64,000 bases of DNA from Phototrophicus methaneseepsis (GTDB lineage Bacteria > Chloroflexota > Anaerolineae > Aggregatilineales > Phototrophicaceae). The notes below the pieces were generated by a model. It was not told where the DNA came from. It saw only the letters and a program-made list of their open reading frames with translations, and did no database searches. The stretch is from NCBI RefSeq assembly GCF_015500095.1, contig NZ_CP062983.1:2232001-2296000 (forward strand), given 5' to 3'. This document shows, one piece after another, positions 36,505 to 45,108 of the stretch (position 1 is the first letter of the stretch; the number at the start of each line of letters is the position of its first letter). Both the position numbers and the translations under genes were made by a program.

Positions 36505-36651
36505 ATGGGAATTTTTAATCGAAAGAAACAATCCCAGAACAAACAGGACAAACGCAAACAAGATCGTGAGCAGCAGGACAATAATCCCGCATTCAACGAG
36601 CAAGTCGAACGCTTGCTGGCGATGAATGGCATGCTGCAAAACGGTCGGTAA
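36505..36651 (+). CDS. tiny highly charged protein, 48 residues
   Basis: A 48-residue reading frame starts at ATG 36505 with AAAGG six bases upstream, and a terminator follows 35 bases after its stop. The protein begins MGIFNRKKQSQ, is dominated by Lys, Arg, Gln and Asp to residue 27, and ends with a short amphipathic helix (NEQVERLLAMNGML). I do not recognise it. A good ribosome binding site and terminator suggest that it is real; the composition suggests a nucleic-acid or ribosome-associated peptide, which is a guess. Confidence 0.55.
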   Translation: MGIFNRKKQSQNKQDKRKQDREQQDNNPAFNEQVERLLAMNGMLQNGR

Positions 36652-36685
36652 GCCATGCATTTGACTGATGGCAGTGTCCCCAACT

Positions 36686-36722
36686 AGCGCACCGTAAGAG
36701 AACGCTCTACGGCGCGCTTTTT
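36686..36722 (+). terminator. rho-independent terminator
   Basis: AGCGCACCGTA and TACGGCGCGCT pair over 11 bp with one mismatch, followed by five T. It ends the tiny charged-protein gene. Confidence 0.75.
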
Positions 36723-36918
36723 GATTCTGCACGCTTCATTAGTCTGGGTTTACATGTCTTAAGCTGATTTTTCCCCGCTGCTTTTTCCTGCATTTCCCTT
36801 GCTCAACATCATAATTTACATGCGTTTTACACACCCGTAGTAACCTGGGTCCTGTTTCTGACGTATACTGATACATACTGGTACACGTACATTTCCCCGT
36901 GTTGGTCTGAGGCGCAGC

Positions 36919-37701
36919 ATGAGTCTGATTGTTGAAAAGCCGAAGAATTATCGCCGTCGGGCACTGCTTATCAGCTTCCTGGCGATGATTCTGGTCTATA
37001 TCCTCTGGAATATGCCCGATTTACGGGGCATCCTCTATCCAATTAATCTATTCGTCACCTATATTCACGAAGCAGGACACAGCCTCGCTGCGATTCTGAC
37101 AGGTGGTTCTGTACACTCTTTCGTTGTCTCGCAAGATGGCAGTGGCCTCGCCCGTACGATTGGTGGCAACCCGGCGCTGATTATGCCCGCAGGTTACCTT
37201 GGTGCAGCGTTATTCGGTTCCATTTTGTTCTTCTTGAGCAATCGCTTTGCCCGTTATTCACGCGGTATTGCTGTGGCCCTGGGACTATTTATGCTGGTCT
37301 TCACGGTACTTTTCGCCCGTGCGGATGAATCTGGCGCGCCTGTAGCGATTATGATTGGCTCAGTCTTCGGTGCGCTGCTGGCGTTCAGCGGGCTAAAAGG
37401 CCCGACGTTGTTAAATATGCTGCTATTGAATGTGCTGGCTGTTTCCGCAGCGTTAGAAGCCCTGTTTGATCTCATTTATCTGACGCAGAACAGTGGTGCC
37501 AGTCGTGGCTTAGTGACGAATGATGCGGCCCAATTTGCACAATCGTTTGGCCTCTCGCCGGAGCTGGTTGCTTTTACGTGGGCCGGGGCTGCTGTAGTTA
37601 TGTTTGGGTTCGCGCTGTGGTATGGGGCTTATAAGCCGCTGCGCCGAGAAATTAACGATGCGTATGCCAGCATCACGACCCGGCGTGGCAAAGCAGTATA
37701 G
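36919..37701 (+). CDS. M50-type membrane metallopeptidase (M50B-like)
   Basis: A 260-residue polytopic membrane protein with the zinc protease motif HEAGH at 50-54 (TYIHEAGHSLAAILTGG) in the first half, then PALIMPAGYLGAALFGSILFFL, the glycine-rich helix typical of M50B-like proteins, and four or so further helices. Such proteins are related to site-2 proteases, though small M50B-like members have no proven substrate. The ATG at 36919 has GAGG at six bases. It is monocistronic. The upstream DNA has two phased copies of ATACTG (36865-36880) of unknown meaning. Confidence 0.85.
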   Translation: MSLIVEKPKNYRRRALLISFLAMILVYILWNMPDLRGILYPINLFVTYIHEAGHSLAAILTGGSVHSFVVSQDGSGLARTIGGNPALIMPAGYLGAALFGSILFFLSNRFARYSRGIAVALGLFMLVFTVLFARADESGAPVAIMIGSVFGALLAFSGLKGPTLLNMLLLNVLAVSAALEALFDLIYLTQNSGASRGLVTNDAAQFAQSFGLSPELVAFTWAGAAVVMFGFALWYGAYKPLRREINDAYASITTRRGKAV

Positions 37702-37751
37702 CCTTAGCCATAGCACCTGAAGAAGATAAGGGCTGATTCAGCCGAATAAAG

Positions 37752-37773
37752 ACCGCCAATCAGGCGGTTTTTT
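37752..37773. terminator. rho-independent terminator
   Basis: ACCGCC-5-GGCGGT with six T follows the membrane peptidase gene. A few A bases on the other side allow partial use by the convergent TPR gene. Confidence 0.85.
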
Positions 37774-37793
37774 GTGTTTGGATGATTTTTGGT

Positions 37794-38723
37794 TTATTTA
37801 CGAATACGTGCCAGCATTGCTTTGACCTGTGCGGCTTTTTGTGGCTGGGAGAGTTGTTCAAAGAGCGTCATGCTGTGTTGCAGGTAGCTGATTGCATGCT
37901 GCTGCTGGCCTGCATCCGCCAACACACGGCCAATTCCCCGTAATAACTCGGCTTCGCTCACGGGGTCTTTCATCTCACGAGCGATGATCAGCGTCCGTTC
38001 ATAATAATCCAGCGCTTGCTTGAAGGAAGGTATAGCTTCTTCGGTAGTAGAGGCCAGCCGCCCGATATGAGCGTAGAGATTCCCGATGATACCCAGACGC
38101 AGGGCCATCTCCTGGCGGCGACCAAGTTGGTCGTAGAGTTCTGCTGCTTCTTCAAAATGGGGTAGCGCCTGCTGGAATTGTCCCATTGCGACTAGGCTGT
38201 TACCCATATGGCCCAGGCGCAGCGCCAGGTTGGGCTGATCATAAAGCTGGCGGGCAATAGCCGCGGCCTGCTCGTGCATTTCGTAAGCGTGATGTGCCTG
38301 CTGTAAATCGTCATAGACGAGGCCTAGATTACTCAGCCAGATGCCGCGACCGCGTTTATCCCCCACTTCCTGAGAGATGAGCAGGGCTTCATTCAGATAG
38401 TGGATAGCCTGCTCGTGCTGGCCCATCTCTCGCAAGATATTGCCCATATTGCCCAGTAAACCATTTTCTGTCAGCCGGTCGTTATCGGCACGGGCGCAGG
38501 TCAGGGCATCGTTGAACGTGGTCAGGGCCTTTTCTGGCTGCCCACTACGATAATAGGTCAGGGCTAGGTTCCCCAGATGACGGGCAGCGGCGCCTAAGTC
38601 CTCGCGTTCTTTGGCGAGCACGACGATTTGTTCCAGGCTCTCAATCGCTGCGGGATAATCATCATTTTGTAAGGCCACACGAATATCGCGCAGCAGCCGC
38701 ACTTGCTCTTGTAACCCTTGCAT
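37794..38723 (-). CDS. tetratricopeptide repeat protein
   Basis: A 309-residue all-helical protein made of about seven TPR units, recognisable as LGNLALTYYRSGQPEKALTTF, LGNMGNILREMGQHEQAIHYL, LSNLGLVYDDLQQAHHAYEMH, LGHMGNSLVAMGQFQQALPHF and so on, each 34-40 residues. There is no signal peptide or DNA-binding domain, so it is likely a cytoplasmic scaffold. An AAAAGG site is five bases before the ATG. Its partner is unknown; the neighbouring gene is an unrelated oxidoreductase. Confidence 0.9.
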   Translation of the reverse strand: MQGLQEQVRLLRDIRVALQNDDYPAAIESLEQIVVLAKEREDLGAAARHLGNLALTYYRSGQPEKALTTFNDALTCARADNDRLTENGLLGNMGNILREMGQHEQAIHYLNEALLISQEVGDKRGRGIWLSNLGLVYDDLQQAHHAYEMHEQAAAIARQLYDQPNLALRLGHMGNSLVAMGQFQQALPHFEEAAELYDQLGRRQEMALRLGIIGNLYAHIGRLASTTEEAIPSFKQALDYYERTLIIAREMKDPVSEAELLRGIGRVLADAGQQQHAISYLQHSMTLFEQLSQPQKAAQVKAMLARIRK

Positions 38724-38818
38724 AAGCGCCTTTTCGTTGTGAGTGTTTCTTATGCTTGCTCAGTTGCTTAATACTCTGTTTGATTTTACGCACATTGATG
38801 TGCGCGGGCGAATGAGCA

Positions 38819-39421
38819 TTAATTCTCGTGCCGTACACGCCAGCCAACCATACCTGCGCCAATGATGACCGCTGTCAAAGCCGTTACCCACCAGCGTGTC
38901 GCCCGGATGCCTTCCAGCTCCGGTGGTGTGTGCAAAGGGTCAAAGCGCACGACAGTAAACTCCCCGGAGACGTCCATCAAGGTGCCCAGGTTGATGTGAT
39001 CTGCTGAACTGATGCGTGCCAATAGTTTTGCGTATAACGGCGAATTCTTGCGGAATCGGTACACGGCCCGTGCTGCTTCATGCGCATCTGTCACGGGGAC
39101 GGCGCGGGCAGCAATTTCCTCATTGCCGATTTGCAGCGTCACCACCGGGTGAGAGAGCAAATTCTGATACCATGACGGGCGCGCACCCCATACGCTCAGG
39201 GCATAATATTTGCTGCCATGCCGCCGATATTCCAGCACTGCATGGCGTGGTAGGCCGCTGCGCTGTCCGCGCGTCGTCAGGACCATAAACGGCATCAACC
39301 CGACAACATTCCCCAGGCCAAGCCGATACAACTGCAACGGCGAACGCAGTAGGAGGCGTAAAGCGCCTGTGGGATAGGGGACATAAGGTTTTTGAGGTTC
39401 TTCACTCATTGCAAAGCTCAT
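38819..39421 (-). CDS. deazaflavin (F420)-type nitroreductase-like protein, DUF385
   Basis: A 200-residue protein of the DUF385 / Ddn family with a split-barrel flavin fold: MVLTTRGQRSGLPRHAVLEYRRHGSKYYALSVWGARPSWYQNLLSHPVVTLQIG is typical. Members use F420H2 or other deazaflavins, or bind FAD/heme. A C-terminal transmembrane helix (WWVTALTAVIIGAGMVGW) anchors it, which is an addition to the usual 150-residue family length. Two in-frame ATGs (39421, 39409) are possible. F420 usage would fit a Chloroflexota or actinobacterial host. Confidence 0.85.
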   Translation of the reverse strand: MSFAMSEEPQKPYVPYPTGALRLLLRSPLQLYRLGLGNVVGLMPFMVLTTRGQRSGLPRHAVLEYRRHGSKYYALSVWGARPSWYQNLLSHPVVTLQIGNEEIAARAVPVTDAHEAARAVYRFRKNSPLYAKLLARISSADHINLGTLMDVSGEFTVVRFDPLHTPPELEGIRATRWWVTALTAVIIGAGMVGWRVRHEN

Positions 39422-39561
39422 TGCAAAATAACTTCTTTGAAGGTGAATTTGAAGATATATTATTCAGCGATGGCTAGCCCATAAACAGCCAGACGCTTAT
39501 CGTCATTATACAGCAAGTTATTCCTGGCGTGTCGATGTCCCATGGCATCTGCCTGACGCAA

Positions 39562-39586
39562 CAGCGGCGGTTGATCACCGCCGCTG
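39562..39586. terminator. strong GC-rich hairpin
   Basis: CAGCGGCGGT, a 5-base loop and ACCGCCGCTG form a perfect 10-bp stem in the gap between the glycosylase gene (which ends at 39631, leftward) and the oxidoreductase gene. It lacks a clear T-run, so it may need Rho or act as an mRNA-protecting hairpin. Confidence 0.5.
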
Positions 39587-39630
39587 CTCGTTTGCCTCTG
39601 TTTAATTATCCTGGTGCATCGCTCAGGGGG

Positions 39631-40239
39631 TTAGATGAACTCTTTCAGAACCTGGAAGTCTTTCATCAGCGTTTCTTTTTGGTCCTGACGATAGAGCGCC
39701 GCCGCCGGGTGAAATAAAGGGATAACCATCACATCGCCATAGCCTGCTTTTACGGGAATAAGCTGGCCGTGTAACTGGCTAATTTTCTGGCTCGCTTTTG
39801 GGGAACCAAACCGCTCCAAAATCCAGACCATGCTGAAGCGCCCCAGGGTCGCAATCACTTCTGGTTGGATGATTTCAATCTGTTGATCTAAGAAGGGTGC
39901 GTACAGTTCGATCTCTTCCGAGCGCGGATCACGGTTATCCGGTGGGCGATCTTTGACGATGTTGGTCACGTAGACATCTTCTCGCTTGAGGTTAATGCTA
40001 TCGAGCATTTCATCGAGCAAGCGCCCGCTGGCCCCACAGAATGGTCGGCCTTGTTCGGCTTCATTTTTGCCAGGCGCTTCGCCAATGAACATGATACTGG
40101 CGTCATGGCTGCCCTGGCCGATGACCGGATAATAATTGTGACTGGTGCGATATTCGTATAATGGGGATTCTTTGAGGTTTACGATGGCGTCTTTGATGGC
40201 GCGCATCTGCTCTGTTTTCCCTGGCACAACGTCCGACAT
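39631..40239 (-). CDS. family-4-type uracil-DNA glycosylase lacking Fe-S cysteines
   Basis: A 202-residue protein with the family 4 (thermostable-type) uracil-DNA glycosylase motifs: FIGEAPGKNEAEQGRPF at 51-67 (motif 1, water-activating region), VTNIVKDRPPDNR near 91-103, and FHPAAALYR at 176-184 (motif 2). Family 4 enzymes carry a 4Fe-4S cluster on four cysteines; all four positions are changed here: Leu22 and Ser25 replace the CxxC, Asp97 replaces the KCRPP cysteine, and Tyr113 replaces the last. Cys68 is the only cysteine. The ATG at 40239 begins the family-like part. It would remove uracil from DNA if active. Confidence 0.87.
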   Translation of the reverse strand: MSDVVPGKTEQMRAIKDAIVNLKESPLYEYRTSHNYYPVIGQGSHDASIMFIGEAPGKNEAEQGRPFCGASGRLLDEMLDSINLKREDVYVTNIVKDRPPDNRDPRSEEIELYAPFLDQQIEIIQPEVIATLGRFSMVWILERFGSPKASQKISQLHGQLIPVKAGYGDVMVIPLFHPAAALYRQDQKETLMKDFQVLKEFI

Positions 40240-40434
40240 AAGTTTATTCCGTTTGGTATCTCTCCCTTTATTGCGTGCATTATAACGCAGAAATGAACTA
40301 CAGGGCACTATTTTGCGCGTTCCTCATCGCTTTCTGAGAGTGTGGCGGCGGGCCTATTATTCATTCTTTGCCCAATGATTGAGGGATCATCGGGACGGCG
40401 TCAGGTAGGCAACGGATAAATAACGAGCTTGCAA

Positions 40435-40462
40435 TTGTGCCCACGTGCTACCCTGATACAAT
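40435..40462 (+). promoter_or_regulatory. promoter of PBP gene
   Basis: TTGTGC (40435-40440) and TACAAT (40457-40462, 5/6 match) are separated by 16 bases. The start would be near 40469, with a 26-base leader carrying GGAGA before the ATG at 40495. Confidence 0.45.
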
Positions 40463-40494
40463 AAAGTTATCGCCACATTTGGAGACTTGACCTT

Positions 40495-43400
40495 ATGCCC
40501 GATGAACGTGATTTACCGGAAAATCAGGCAAACAATGACTATGAAAATGAGAATCCGTACGACCGCGATAATGAGCAAACGGCGGATTTTATAGAAGGTG
40601 AATTTGAAGAGCATAGCGACCCGAACCCGGATGACGAGTTAACCGAAGACTTCCATATGCGGGATTCTGTTGACCGGGCGGGCACAGATACCTACACGGA
40701 TGCCTATGAAGAAATCGACGAATACAATGTCGAGACGATGCCGCATCCTTCCACAGGGACAGAGCCCGTCACGCTGGACGATGATACGGATGAATACTTC
40801 GTCGATGACCCGGACGTGCCGTTCCATTTGCCCCACATCAAAGAGGGTAAATCGACGCCGCCCGATGAGCGCAATAACCCGTATAAAATGGTCACGATGC
40901 CTATGTTCCAGGAACCGGGTGCATCGGACCCGCGTGTGACGCTGCCAGGGACAGGTGGCCTGGACCCGAACCCGGATATGCCTGCTCCGCAGCATTCGAC
41001 CGAGACAATGGCGCGTATTCCTTCTGTTCAGCAGGCTGATTACAATTACCCTGCGCCGAATGCACCCTATCAGCGCCCTGCACCGCAGCAGGCTGCTTAT
41101 CCACAGCCGCAGCCGAGCGCCTATCGCCCCAATATGCAGCCACAGCCCAAGCCAATGCCGCACCGCAGACGTCGCCGCCGCATTATGGGGCTGCGTCCGG
41201 GTTGTGTTTACCTGATGCTGGGCCTGATTGTGACGTTTTGTGGCGGTATGACGCTGCTCACGGCTGTATCTGCGGCGGTGTTCATCCCCCGTATTGAAGA
41301 ACAGTGGAATGCGGAATTGGCCCGTGTGGATGATTACCAGGCATTCGAGAGCACGTTCATCCTTGATCGCTATGGCAATTCTTTGTTCGAAGCTTTCGGT
41401 GAAGGCCGACGCGTCAGCGTGCCCTACAGCCGCTTCCCGGAGGCGCTCATCAATGCCACGATTGCTATTGAAGATGATAGCTTCTTTACGAACCCTGGTA
41501 TTGATGTGGCTGCCACGATGGTCGCTTTCTTACAATTTGTCGGCGCAGAAGCGGACGAAACGACGCCAGGTGGTAGTACTATCACCCAGCAGGTTGTGCG
41601 TAATGTGCTCTTCGACTTTGAAAAGCGCGCAGAACGCAGCGTTCAGCGTAAAGCTGAGGAAATTGTCCTGGCATTGCTGCTCACTCAGCGTAAATCCAAG
41701 GAAGAAATCCTGGAGCTTTACCTCAATGAAATTTACTACGGCAATCTCGCTTATGGTGCCCAGATGGCATCGCAAGTGTTCTTTGGCAAAGATGTCGAGG
41801 ATTTGACGATTGGCGAAGCCGCCTTATTGGCTGGCTTGCCCCAGGCCCCTGCTAACCTGGACCCCTTGAACCCTGACCCGCAGGTACAATCGGCTGTTGA
41901 TGCGCGCTGGCGGCAGGTGCTCAATGAGATGGTTGAAGAGAGCCTCATCACTGACGCCCAGCGTAACGAAGCGCTGAACCAGGGCTTGAATTACGTCACA
42001 CCGCAGACGTCATTGCGTGCGCCGCACTTCACAGTCTATGCCCAGGCAGAATTTGAGCGTTTGATGACAGACCTTGGCTTTTCGCCGGATGCGCTGTCAC
42101 GGGGTGGTTTTCGCGTTTATACAACCATCGACCAGAATGTGAATACCCTGGCATTGGGCGCGGCCCGCACTCAGATTGGCAACATTTCCCATCTGAATGC
42201 CAGTAATTCCGCGGTAGTGGTCCTCAAGCCTCTGACGGGTGAGATCATCGCTATGGTGGGTAGCATCGACTATAACAACGATGCTATTGATGGGCGCGTC
42301 AATGTGGCGACGGCTTTTCGCCAGCCGGGTAGTACCATGAAGCCTTTTACCTATAGTGCCGCCATGGAACGCGGTCTGACGGCGGGAGATGTCATCTGGG
42401 ATACGCGCACTGAGATTGGCATCCCAGGGCAGGATACGTATGTGCCAGTCAACTACGACCGCACCTATCATGGCCCTATGACGATCCGCACCGCGCTAGC
42501 GAATAGCTTTAATGTGCCTGCTGTACAGACGCTGCGCCTCGTCGGTGTAGATTATCTGCTGGAATTAATGAACCGCTTCGGCGTGGAGTCGCTGGGTACG
42601 GATGCCAGCCGCTATGGGCTGTCGCTGACGCTGGGTGGCGGTGAGGTGACGCTGGTCGAGCTAACCAACGCATACAGCGTCTTTGCGAACCAAGGCTCTT
42701 ATGTGCCTGTGACATCCATTTTGTGCGTGGTCGATAGCGATAGCAATATCGTCTATCAATATGAGAATGGTTGTCCTGAGGGCGCTGGTAACTTTACGCC
42801 CAATACCGTTGATCGGACTGGCTTCGGTCGGCAGGTCCTGGACCCGCGCATTGCCTTTACGATTACCGATATCCTCAGCGATAATCAGGCGCGCAGCCTC
42901 GCGATGGGGTCTAACAGCGCGCTATATACGCCCGGTATTGATTCTTCCGTTAAAACGGGCACAACGGATGACTGGAAAGATAACTGGACTGTTGGCTTTA
43001 CGCGCAATGTCGCAATTGGCGTCTGGGTAGGGAACAATGATGGCGACCCCATGTCCAGCCAATCCAGCGGCCTCACGAGTGCCGCGCCTATCTGGAATTC
43101 CGTTATGAACAGCATCTACGCTGATTCAGGCGTTCTGGATGTGTTCCGCGTGGGTGGGCAGTTGTTGCAAGACAAAGCCAATTCACCGCAGGGTATTTCC
43201 TTGCGCCAGATTTGTGATGTGCGCAATCTGCGAGACCCAGCCACAACGTGCAGTACACGCAATGAATGGCTGTTGGATGGCCCTCCAGGCGTGCCAGATA
43301 CGGATGGCAACCTATTCTATCCTAATCAGCCCATCATCCAGGCATCTGGCAGCAGCACCTTGACGGAATACAGCCCTGGCGTTTATCGCTCGCTGGTCTA

Positions 43401-43980
43401 TCAGATTCCTGAGAACGTCGCCGCTAGCATTCAGTTCCAGTTGCAGCCAGGGGATAAGCAGCCACTGCCGCCTAAATACTGTAACGTGCCCCAGGATTTA
43501 CAGTCGGTAGCTTTAGGGGCTGGCGCGCAGGAGTTGCTGTTCATCGGCGCACCTGTGACTTCTCAGGGCGACCGTGTAGAAGCAGAGCGTTATGCACGCA
43601 GTGCCGGGTTGGCAATGCTGCCGACGATTGATTGCTGGGCGGAAGTGTTCAATTATCAATCTGTGAACCCGGTCGGAGAGCGCGTCATTACGACGTTTAT
43701 CAGCCAACCAGCCAATGGCTCGACGATCCAGGGCGGCGTGGAGATTCTGGGTACGGCTTGGTTCAATGAGCGCCAGGGTGATTTCTATCATCTGTATATC
43801 CGGGGCGGCCAATTTGCGGATTGGACGCCATTGGGCACGCAGCATGGCAACGCTGTCTCCAGCGGTCATCTGGAGGACCTGGCACCGCTGCCAGCCGGGA
43901 CGTATACGCTGCGCTTAGCCGTCGTCATTGATGGGGGCTTTGCTTCTCAGTACGAGAGTACCTTCACGGTGACGCAATAA
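40495..43980 (+). CDS. class A penicillin-binding protein (transglycosylase/transpeptidase)
   Basis: A 1161-residue bifunctional peptidoglycan synthase. Residues 1-235 are an acidic, Pro/Gln-rich cytoplasmic tail of low complexity, closed by a basic HRRRRRR stretch; a membrane helix follows at about 238-265. The GT51 glycosyltransferase domain shows IEDDSFF near 320 (the usual downstream His is Asn) and GGSTITQQVVRN; the transpeptidase domain shows SxxK at S613-TMK-616, SFN at 671-673 and KTG at 820-822 (VKTGTTDDWKDNWTVGF). A C-terminal part of about 280 residues includes a beta-sandwich (FISQPANGSTIQGGVEILGTAWF), perhaps a cell-wall-binding domain. It makes and cross-links peptidoglycan at the outer membrane face. 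Monocistronic. Confidence 0.95.
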   Translation: MPDERDLPENQANNDYENENPYDRDNEQTADFIEGEFEEHSDPNPDDELTEDFHMRDSVDRAGTDTYTDAYEEIDEYNVETMPHPSTGTEPVTLDDDTDEYFVDDPDVPFHLPHIKEGKSTPPDERNNPYKMVTMPMFQEPGASDPRVTLPGTGGLDPNPDMPAPQHSTETMARIPSVQQADYNYPAPNAPYQRPAPQQAAYPQPQPSAYRPNMQPQPKPMPHRRRRRRIMGLRPGCVYLMLGLIVTFCGGMTLLTAVSAAVFIPRIEEQWNAELARVDDYQAFESTFILDRYGNSLFEAFGEGRRVSVPYSRFPEALINATIAIEDDSFFTNPGIDVAATMVAFLQFVGAEADETTPGGSTITQQVVRNVLFDFEKRAERSVQRKAEEIVLALLLTQRKSKEEILELYLNEIYYGNLAYGAQMASQVFFGKDVEDLTIGEAALLAGLPQAPANLDPLNPDPQVQSAVDARWRQVLNEMVEESLITDAQRNEALNQGLNYVTPQTSLRAPHFTVYAQAEFERLMTDLGFSPDALSRGGFRVYTTIDQNVNTLALGAARTQIGNISHLNASNSAVVVLKPLTGEIIAMVGSIDYNNDAIDGRVNVATAFRQPGSTMKPFTYSAAMERGLTAGDVIWDTRTEIGIPGQDTYVPVNYDRTYHGPMTIRTALANSFNVPAVQTLRLVGVDYLLELMNRFGVESLGTDASRYGLSLTLGGGEVTLVELTNAYSVFANQGSYVPVTSILCVVDSDSNIVYQYENGCPEGAGNFTPNTVDRTGFGRQVLDPRIAFTITDILSDNQARSLAMGSNSALYTPGIDSSVKTGTTDDWKDNWTVGFTRNVAIGVWVGNNDGDPMSSQSSGLTSAAPIWNSVMNSIYADSGVLDVFRVGGQLLQDKANSPQGISLRQICDVRNLRDPATTCSTRNEWLLDGPPGVPDTDGNLFYPNQPIIQASGSSTLTEYSPGVYRSLVYQIPENVAASIQFQLQPGDKQPLPPKYCNVPQDLQSVALGAGAQELLFIGAPVTSQGDRVEAERYARSAGLAMLPTIDCWAEVFNYQSVNPVGERVITTFISQPANGSTIQGGVEILGTAWFNERQGDFYHLYIRGGQFADWTPLGTQHGNAVSSGHLEDLAPLPAGTYTLRLAVVIDGGFASQYESTFTVTQ

Positions 43981-44031
43981 GCCACCTGAAAATATAGCCG
44001 CCTGAAATTGGCAAACTATGCCAACTAAAAC

Positions 44032-44059
44032 AAAAAGGTCGCATAAACGCGGCCTTTTT
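44032..44059. terminator. rho-independent terminator
   Basis: AAAAAGGTCGC-6-GCGGCCTTTTT pairs over 11 bp with one G-T wobble and has T after the stem. It ends the PBP gene, and the A-run lets the convergent reductase gene use it too. Confidence 0.8.
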
Positions 44060-44095
44060 GTTTTCTAATCTTTTTTAAATTCGTTGAGGAACACG

Positions 44096-45010
44096 CTAGT
44101 TGGTGCTGCCAAGCACACGGAGAATATAGTAGACAGTCCGGTTATAGGGGGTGTCGATATTGTGTTTTTCGCCCAGTTGCAGCACGCGCCCCGCGAAAAG
44201 GTCGACTTCATTAGGGCGGCCTGCTTCGACATCTTGCAACATGGATGTCTTGTCATCTGCCGGGACCTTCGCCAGGGTATTCTGGAAGTCCTGAATATCG
44301 TCTTCCGTGAGCGTGATGCCTTCCGCGCTTGCCACATCAATGACTTCGTGCATCAGGCCGAGCATCAACGTCTGGGCCTCTGGTGAGGTCCGCATGGTGT
44401 GGTAGGTGGCCCTCATGACGGCGCTGGCCTGGTTGACACCTGTATTGACCATGAACTTCCACCACATGGCGTGTACCATATCCTCAGGTGTATCGTAAGC
44501 GATGCCTGCTTTATCAAAAGCGGCCTGCACACGCTTGACATCGTCACTGAGCGGGTTGTTCTGTGCTTCGCCAAAGGTCAGCCTGCCCAGCGATGTATAG
44601 GTTACATCGCGCCCGACACGCTGAGGCGTCATCGCGACAGTCATACAATAGAGGACATTGGCTTGCGGGTAGGCCGCTGCCAGGGCGGGTTCGCTATCTA
44701 GCCCGTTCATAACGGAGAGGATAATCGTACCCGGCCCAACAAAGGGGGCCAGGTCCGGCAGGGCAACCTCCATATGATGCTGCTTGAGTGCGACGATGAT
44801 TAAATCCGCTGGGTCAGGGTGATCTCCGGGGAGCTTGACGGGAGCCGCGTAATGTTGTCCGTTGAGCGTGAACCCTTTCTCTTTTAACGCCTGGGCGCGC
44901 GCGCCCGTAGCGATGATACTGACGTCAAAGCCAGTTTCCATAAAGACACCGGCATACATCGTACCCATAGCGCCCATTCCCTGGATCGCAATGTGCTGAA
45001 TGTCGTTCAT
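44096..45010 (-). CDS. 2-dehydropantoate 2-reductase (PanE/ApbA family)
   Basis: A 304-residue NADPH-dependent reductase. It has the Rossmann loop IQGMGAMGTMYAG at the start, the interdomain QHHMEVALPDLAP and SVMNGLDSE, the catalytic lysine and asparagines in WWKFMVNTGVNQASA near residue 190, and the C-terminal GRPNEVDLFAGRVLQLGEKH substrate loop. Ketopantoate reductase makes pantoate for pantothenate and CoA, though relatives act on other 2-keto acids. AAAGGAAA is eight bases before the ATG at 45010. No other pantothenate gene is nearby. Confidence 0.88.
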   Translation of the reverse strand: MNDIQHIAIQGMGAMGTMYAGVFMETGFDVSIIATGARAQALKEKGFTLNGQHYAAPVKLPGDHPDPADLIIVALKQHHMEVALPDLAPFVGPGTIILSVMNGLDSEPALAAAYPQANVLYCMTVAMTPQRVGRDVTYTSLGRLTFGEAQNNPLSDDVKRVQAAFDKAGIAYDTPEDMVHAMWWKFMVNTGVNQASAVMRATYHTMRTSPEAQTLMLGLMHEVIDVASAEGITLTEDDIQDFQNTLAKVPADDKTSMLQDVEAGRPNEVDLFAGRVLQLGEKHNIDTPYNRTVYYILRVLGSTN

Positions 45011-45108
45011 GCGGTTGTTTCCTTTGCGTGGCGTTGTTCTGTAGCGAGTTAGATCTTTGGTGCTATAGGCGCGATGTCGCGCACAGGTACCGCTTTTAAA
45101 CAGCGTAT

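Noticed and set aside
36864-36880. Phased ATACTG copies upstream of the membrane peptidase as a full promoter
   Set aside because: TATACT could be a -10 box but no -35-like hexamer stands at a suitable distance, so it is not listed as a promoter.
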